DNA of 56,293 nucleotides from Balneolaceae bacterium (lineage in GTDB: Bacteria; Bacteroidota; Rhodothermia; Balneolales; Cyclonatronaceae): the NCBI GenBank assembly GCA_007694035.1, contig RECM01000129.1:1-56293 (forward strand). The letters are read 5' to 3'. Under the pieces are notes generated by a model. It saw only the letters and a program-made list of their open reading frames with translations, had not been told where the DNA came from and made no database searches. The position numbers were made by a program, and so were the translations under genes. Shown here piece by piece: positions 52,145 through 56,293 of this stretch; the first letter of the stretch is position 1; each line of letters opens with the position of its first letter.

Positions 52145-52807
52145 ATGATTAATCCAACTATTCGCGGCCTTGGGCCCGAAATACCCATACATACCATCTT
52201 CTGCATTGGCCGGAACTACGCCGAACATGCCAGGGAGCTGAATAATGAGGTCCCCACAACCCCGGTGATCTTTTCCAAGCCGGTAACTGCCATCATTTAC
52301 GACGGCGACTCTGTAATTCTGCCGCCCCAGAGCAGTAATGTTCACCATGAGGTTGAGCTGGTTGTTGCCATAGGCCGCGAGGGTAAAAACATCCCTAAAA
52401 GCGAAGCGCTTAATTATGTTGCCGGTTACGCCGTCGGCATCGACATGACGGCACGCGACATACAGGAGAAGCTGAAAAGCAAGGGAAACCCCTGGGAACT
52501 CGCCAAAGGCCTCGACACATTCGCCCCATTGGGAAATTTCATCACAGCGGAACAAATTGGCGATCCGGGCACTATTGATATAGTACTGAGTGTGAATGGC
52601 GAAGTACGGCAGAAAGGGACAACTGCCGACATGCTTTTTCCTGTTGATGTTCTCATATCGATCCTGTCTGACTATTTCACCCTGCACCCCGGCGACCTTA
52701 TCTTTACCGGTACACCCGAAGGGGTGAGCAGAGTGGATGATGGCGACAGTATCGAAGCCGGCATTGCCGGTGGAAAGTCCCGCCTGAGCGTTAAAGTGAC
52801 CAGATAA
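52145..52807 (+). CDS. Fumarylacetoacetate hydrolase-family protein (acylpyruvase-like)
   Basis: 220 residues from the ATG at 52145; the frame opens at 52112 inside the terminator. Small single-domain FAH fold: TIFCIGRNYAEHARELNN, then PVIFSKPVTAI, metal ligands in SSNVHHEVELVVAIGREG (two Glu) and VGIDMTARDIQEKLKSKG (Asp), and a closing FTGTPEGVSRVDDGDSIE. The size and motifs match FAHD1/YcgM acylpyruvases or oxaloacetate decarboxylases better than the 420-residue true fumarylacetoacetase. It could nonetheless serve tyrosine breakdown with hppD-hmgA; that would need testing. Next gene starts 29 bases on. Confidence 0.92.
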   Translation: MINPTIRGLGPEIPIHTIFCIGRNYAEHARELNNEVPTTPVIFSKPVTAIIYDGDSVILPPQSSNVHHEVELVVAIGREGKNIPKSEALNYVAGYAVGIDMTARDIQEKLKSKGNPWELAKGLDTFAPLGNFITAEQIGDPGTIDIVLSVNGEVRQKGTTADMLFPVDVLISILSDYFTLHPGDLIFTGTPEGVSRVDDGDSIEAGIAGGKSRLSVKVTR

Positions 52808-52836
52808 CCTACCCTGCTTCGTTGCAGACGAGCCTG

Positions 52837-54816
52837 ATGTATCAAATTAAAAAAATCCTATTCATCGCAGGCATCACGGCCATTATTACAATCGCCGCCA
52901 CAGCTGCCATTGCCCAGCAACGCCCGGCATTTCTGAGCAAAGATGCAGAATATCTCTGGCCGACCAATGCCAGCAGTTATCTTTCGGCTACTTTCGGTGA
53001 AACACGTTCATCCCACTTTCATGCCGCGGTCGATATCGGCACCTGGGGACGTGAAGGATTTGATGTGTATGCCACGCGCGACGGTATTCTGCACAGGGTA
53101 GCTGTTAGCCCGTACGGATACGGCAATGTTATCTACCTGAAGCATGACGACGGCTCCTTTTCTCTGTACGCCCACCTGCAGGATTTTGAACCACGGATCA
53201 GGGCCATTGTCGATTCCATCCGGTTGCGCGATTTTAATCCCGATTTCGACCGAAATATGGAGCGCTTCCGCATACATTACAAACAGGGAGAGGTAATCGG
53301 GCGAACAGGGTCAACAGGCATCGGCCCTCCTCACCTGCATTTTGAACTTCGTACGCCCGCCAACAGCCCGTTCAATCCCAAACTTGCCGGTATCTCCGTA
53401 CCCGACAACATCCCGCCGCGGTTCAATGGCCTGTCGGTGGAGCCGTTAAGCCCCGATGCCCTGATCAACGGAAAACGAAACATACTCACAGCGGTACCCA
53501 CTATCAGGGGCGGGGTATTTGATTTCGGAACCATTCAGGTGAGCGGCGAAATCGGCCTCGCAGTGGATGTATCCGACCGGGCCGACAATGCCAATAATGT
53601 ATATGCCGTATACGAACTGGAGCTTTTTGTTGAGGGCGACCGCTATTTCTACTCAAGGGTCGACAGTTTTTCCTACAGTTCGGTGGGTCAGATGTTTCTC
53701 GACCGTGTATATCCCCTGCTGAGATCTACCGGACGAGGTTTCCAGCGACTTTACGTGCGCAATGGTAACAACCTGCCGTTCTATAAAACAAACAGCAACA
53801 AGGGCCGCATCCGCCTGCCCGAAGGCACCCATTCATTTACCGTGCTGGCCCGTGACTTTTCCGGTAATGAATCGAAAGCGACCGGCCGGCTTGCCGTGAG
53901 CGCCAACACCGAAGAACCGGTGCGCAACCTAATCAAGCAGAGTTTTATCCCGCCACCGGCCATTATCGCCATGAACGGGGATGTACGCGACTTTAACCGC
54001 TGGTTCTGGAACAGCAACTGGATTGCCCCCGGTACGGATACAAAACCGCTCGAGATTACCATGCTTCGCGACAATGGAAACGGTGCCGAAAAGTTTACCT
54101 TTAAAAACACCCTGTCAAATTCCTGGATTTCCCTTGAGCAGGCCAGGTCGGCCATACTGGCCACATCCGATGGCTTCACCTACGAACTGCACCGCTTGCA
54201 TCCCGGTGTTGTTAACGCCATCTCAACATTCGACCAGAAGGCCTGGGCAAGGTTCAGCGAGAATGCGCTGTTCGATTCAATGTCGGTGGGCATAAGTTAC
54301 AGGATTGAAAAGAACGGCCTGCCTTCGGTTTCGGTAATGCCCGATAACGAGCCCCTGCGTACCAGTTTCAGGCTGAGCTTCGATCTGAAAGGCATTCCTG
54401 ATGAACTGATGGACAAAATGGGGTTCTATACCCACAACAGCCGGCGCAATTCCTACGGTTATGTTTCAACACAGCGCAACGGCACCGTACTCACCGCCAC
54501 CCCAAGGCAGCTCGGATCCTTTTATGTACTGCCCGACACCACAGCCCCCGTAGTATCGAACCCGCGTATCTACAGAAGGGCCGACGGAAAATGGTTTGCC
54601 TCAGTGAGGGTCAGGGATGATCTGAGTGGGGTTGATTACCGGAAATCAACGTTTTATGTAAACGGTGTTAGAGGAATAGCAGAATATGATCCCTACGGCA
54701 GTGTACTCATTTACCATCTGCCTGATTTCAGGCCACGCAGGGTAAATACGCTGCGCCTGGAGGTTAGCGACGTTTATGATAACCGCACCCGGGCCGAATT
54801 CACGGTAAATAACTGA
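52837..54816 (+). CDS. Large secreted M23 peptidase-domain protein
   Basis: 659 residues from the ATG at 52837 (a TTG at 52822 is in frame). The signal peptide ends near AIAQQ. Residues about 35-190 form an intact M23/LytM domain, HFHAAVDIGTWGREGFDVYA with the H-x-x-x-D zinc pair, then LYAHLQDFEP, and GPPHLHFELRTP with both His of H-x-H. The remaining 460 residues are beta-rich repeats (ISVPDNIPPRFNGLSVEPLS, VSGEIGLAVDVSDRADNANN, SFYVLPDTTAPVVSNPRIY, FASVRVRDDLSGVDYRKST), like immunoglobulin-type domains. Such proteins are common in Bacteroidota and probably act at the cell wall as endopeptidase or scaffold. Confidence 0.92.
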   Translation: MYQIKKILFIAGITAIITIAATAAIAQQRPAFLSKDAEYLWPTNASSYLSATFGETRSSHFHAAVDIGTWGREGFDVYATRDGILHRVAVSPYGYGNVIYLKHDDGSFSLYAHLQDFEPRIRAIVDSIRLRDFNPDFDRNMERFRIHYKQGEVIGRTGSTGIGPPHLHFELRTPANSPFNPKLAGISVPDNIPPRFNGLSVEPLSPDALINGKRNILTAVPTIRGGVFDFGTIQVSGEIGLAVDVSDRADNANNVYAVYELELFVEGDRYFYSRVDSFSYSSVGQMFLDRVYPLLRSTGRGFQRLYVRNGNNLPFYKTNSNKGRIRLPEGTHSFTVLARDFSGNESKATGRLAVSANTEEPVRNLIKQSFIPPPAIIAMNGDVRDFNRWFWNSNWIAPGTDTKPLEITMLRDNGNGAEKFTFKNTLSNSWISLEQARSAILATSDGFTYELHRLHPGVVNAISTFDQKAWARFSENALFDSMSVGISYRIEKNGLPSVSVMPDNEPLRTSFRLSFDLKGIPDELMDKMGFYTHNSRRNSYGYVSTQRNGTVLTATPRQLGSFYVLPDTTAPVVSNPRIYRRADGKWFASVRVRDDLSGVDYRKSTFYVNGVRGIAEYDPYGSVLIYHLPDFRPRRVNTLRLEVSDVYDNRTRAEFTVNN

Positions 54817-54817
54817 G

Positions 54818-55201
54818 TTACCCGGTATAGGCCACGCAGCTGATCTCAACCAGTGCCGATTTTGGCAGTGTTTTTACGGCTACTGTTTCCCGGGCAGGCG
54901 GATTTTTCTCAAAATATTCGCCATATATCTGGTTCACTACCGAAAAATCGTTCATATCGGCCAGATAGATTGTGCATTTCAGCACCCGGTCGAATGAAGA
55001 TCCCGACTGCCTGAGTACAGACCCGAGGTTCAGCATCACCTGCCTTGTCTGGGCCGCCACACTATCGCCCGCAAACTCGCCGCTGGCCGGGTCCAGCCCG
55101 ATCTGGCCCGAACAATAGACCATATTATTGTGCACAACCGCCTGGCTGTAGGGCCCGAGGGCTTTGGGGGCATCAGGAGCCGTAATGGTTTTTTTTGACA
55201 T
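54818..55201 (-). CDS. RidA/YjgF/YER057c-family protein
   Basis: 127 residues: KALGPYSQAVVHNNMVYCSGQIGLDP, RQVMLNLGSVLRQSGSSFDRVLKCTIYLADMNDFSVVNQIYGEYF, and PPARETVAVKTLPKSALVEISCVAY. The Arg in PARETV is the family's key residue for binding the carboxylate of imine intermediates. RidA proteins hydrolyse reactive enamines and imines, for example 2-aminoacrylate, protecting PLP enzymes. It forms a trimer in the cytoplasm. The C-terminal EISCVAY has Cys where most have Glu-Ala, which is a minor change. Convergent with the M23 gene, with 1 base between the stops. Confidence 0.95.
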   Translation of the reverse strand: MSKKTITAPDAPKALGPYSQAVVHNNMVYCSGQIGLDPASGEFAGDSVAAQTRQVMLNLGSVLRQSGSSFDRVLKCTIYLADMNDFSVVNQIYGEYFEKNPPARETVAVKTLPKSALVEISCVAYTG

Positions 55202-55630
55202 ATCAATAAAGGTTTTCGGTCAGTTAATTGTTTTAATTAATTCTCTGGGTCAGTTCGTTCAGTTAAATAACGACATGATGACATCAATATCCGGCAGATC
55301 ACCCTTTCATGCACGATTCACATCAGCATTATTCAGGAAAACATGATCCGTGTTACCAGCCGGGCTAATTTCAGGACCATCCGACGGCAGTATTATACGG
55401 TTGCGTGTTTTTCAAAGTACCGGTCATAAATCATACTACTGTAAATATATCCGGTTGGTAACCAAAATACCCGGTTATACACTACATCCTGCCCAACACG
55501 TTATAGTACCTCAAACCGATCTTTGAGCCTGAATGGTAAGATATTGACTTCGGGCACTATATTGCACAAAGCCCGAGCTATCGTTACCTTTCCGTCAGAT
55601 TTTCTAACCTGATAACAGAATTATATTACT
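55202..55630. other. Divergent intergenic region, no gene
   Basis: 429 bases between the RidA gene and the TPR lipoprotein gene, which are read in opposite directions. It is AT-rich at both ends. A weak hairpin (CGGGC at about 55553, GCCCG at about 55571) is visible. No repeat family member and no protein-like frame was found. Confidence 0.4.
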
Positions 55631-56293
55631 ATGAAATCATATACAAAAATGGCCGTCCTGGCCCTGTTTTTGGTCGGATTCATTGCTGGTTGCGGTGGCG
55701 ACCCGAATATTGAATCGGCAAAACTCAACATCCGCAATAAAGATTACAACAAAGCGATCGAATCCGCTCAAACTGCACTTGAAGCCAATCCGCAAAATGC
55801 CGAAGCTTATTATTACATCGGTCTGGCTTACAGTGAAAAAGCTCTGCTCCAAAACGTTTTCGAAAGAGAAGAATTTATCGCCAAAAGCCGCGAGAACCTG
55901 CTGAAATCAAAGGAACTTTTTGATGAGCAGGCACTGAACACCAGTGAGAGAAGAAATATACCTGTGCTTATCGATTTCATGTGGCGGGTTGAATACAATG
56001 AGGCGATCGAACTGGTGGATTTCGAACATGATAACCATCCCGATACGCTCGCTCTTGCAATCAGGCATATGGAGAATGCCGCTACGGCTAACCCCGACAG
56101 CGCCATGACCTACGATGTTCTTGGTGAACTGCACTTCAGAAACAATGATCTGCCGAAAGCAATAAGCGCTGTTCAAAAATCCATTGATGTTGCCCTTGAA
56201 GAGGAACTGAGCCGCTACTACCGCCTGGCCTATTTCTACCAGCAGGCGGGCGAACCCAACAATATTATAGATATCATGACACAGGCATATAAT
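55631..56293 (+). CDS. TPR-repeat lipoprotein, cut by the window end
   Basis: Starts at ATG 55631 and runs open to the last base, 221 codons without a stop, so the 3' end is missing. The lipobox is GFIAGC (Cys near residue 21). TPR units: SAKLNIRNKDYNKAIESAQTALEANPQNAEAYYYIGLAYSEKA (about 29-71), a longer insert with VEYNEAIELVDFEHDN, then HMENAATANPDSAMTYDVLGELHFRNNDLPKAISAVQKSIDVA (about 143-185) and a further unit. TPR lipoproteins act as protein-binding scaffolds in the envelope. The partner is unknown. Confidence 0.88.
   Translation, partial: MKSYTKMAVLALFLVGFIAGCGGDPNIESAKLNIRNKDYNKAIESAQTALEANPQNAEAYYYIGLAYSEKALLQNVFEREEFIAKSRENLLKSKELFDEQALNTSERRNIPVLIDFMWRVEYNEAIELVDFEHDNHPDTLALAIRHMENAATANPDSAMTYDVLGELHFRNNDLPKAISAVQKSIDVALEEELSRYYRLAYFYQQAGEPNNIIDIMTQAYN

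Overview
The window reads as chromosomal DNA of a Gram-negative bacterium of the Bacteroidota/Balneolota/Rhodothermota group. The evidence is many lipoproteins and outer-membrane barrels, a TonB-dependent receptor with an N-terminal carboxypeptidase-regulatory domain, an RND efflux pair, DUF4402 proteins, weak Shine-Dalgarno use, and intergenic DNA full of short-period repeats. I could not run a search, so the phylum is an inference. No rRNA, tRNA, CRISPR array, phage or transposase gene was seen.

Layout. 0.3-14.3 kb: secreted S9 peptidase, RsmF-like rRNA methyltransferase, MmgE/PrpD protein, MltF-like lytic transglycosylase, ilvD, and a two-gene RND efflux operon on the minus strand. 14.3-21.4 kb: an AT-richer island with three DUF4402 proteins plus one clear and one doubtful decayed copy, a PapD-like chaperone and a 1156-residue usher-like protein ending in an OmpA domain. 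This looks like a chaperone-usher surface-fibre system that uses DUF4402 subunits and anchors its usher to peptidoglycan. 21.6-25.3 kb: a small Cys-rich protein, a YtkA/FixH-like lipoprotein and a TonB receptor with a CxxxM...HxM pattern as in OprC-type copper importers, followed by eleven 22-bp tandem repeats. 25.7-28.2 kb: tyrosine catabolism (hppD, hmgA). 28.6-30.7 kb: a Stealth-family sugar-phosphate transferase and a multi-pass membrane protein.

31-46 kb: flavin reductase-like protein, barrel protein, hotdog thioesterase, acyl-CoA synthetase with dienoyl-CoA-reductase-like SDR, PhzF, double-FKBP lipoprotein, Gfo/Idh-like protein, a histidine kinase/response regulator pair, amidase, PspC, an M23 lipoprotein and YtoQ. 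46.7-56.3 kb: an exported-looking FMN-dependent alpha-hydroxy-acid oxidase, lexA, DUF456, thioredoxin-TPR protein, rplU-rpmA with a clear terminator, FAH-family hydrolase, a large M23 protein, RidA, and a TPR lipoprotein cut by the window end.

Intergenic DNA is a mosaic of a few modules: a ~115-bp inverted-repeat element in four places (core CGATTCATAAGACGTAGCGA), 7-bp and 8-bp degenerate arrays, GGCAAAAAGC-type words, and 22-bp loopless palindromes centred on TTTAAA. Two intergenic islands (after hmgA and before lexA) share the layout array, palindrome, inverted array.
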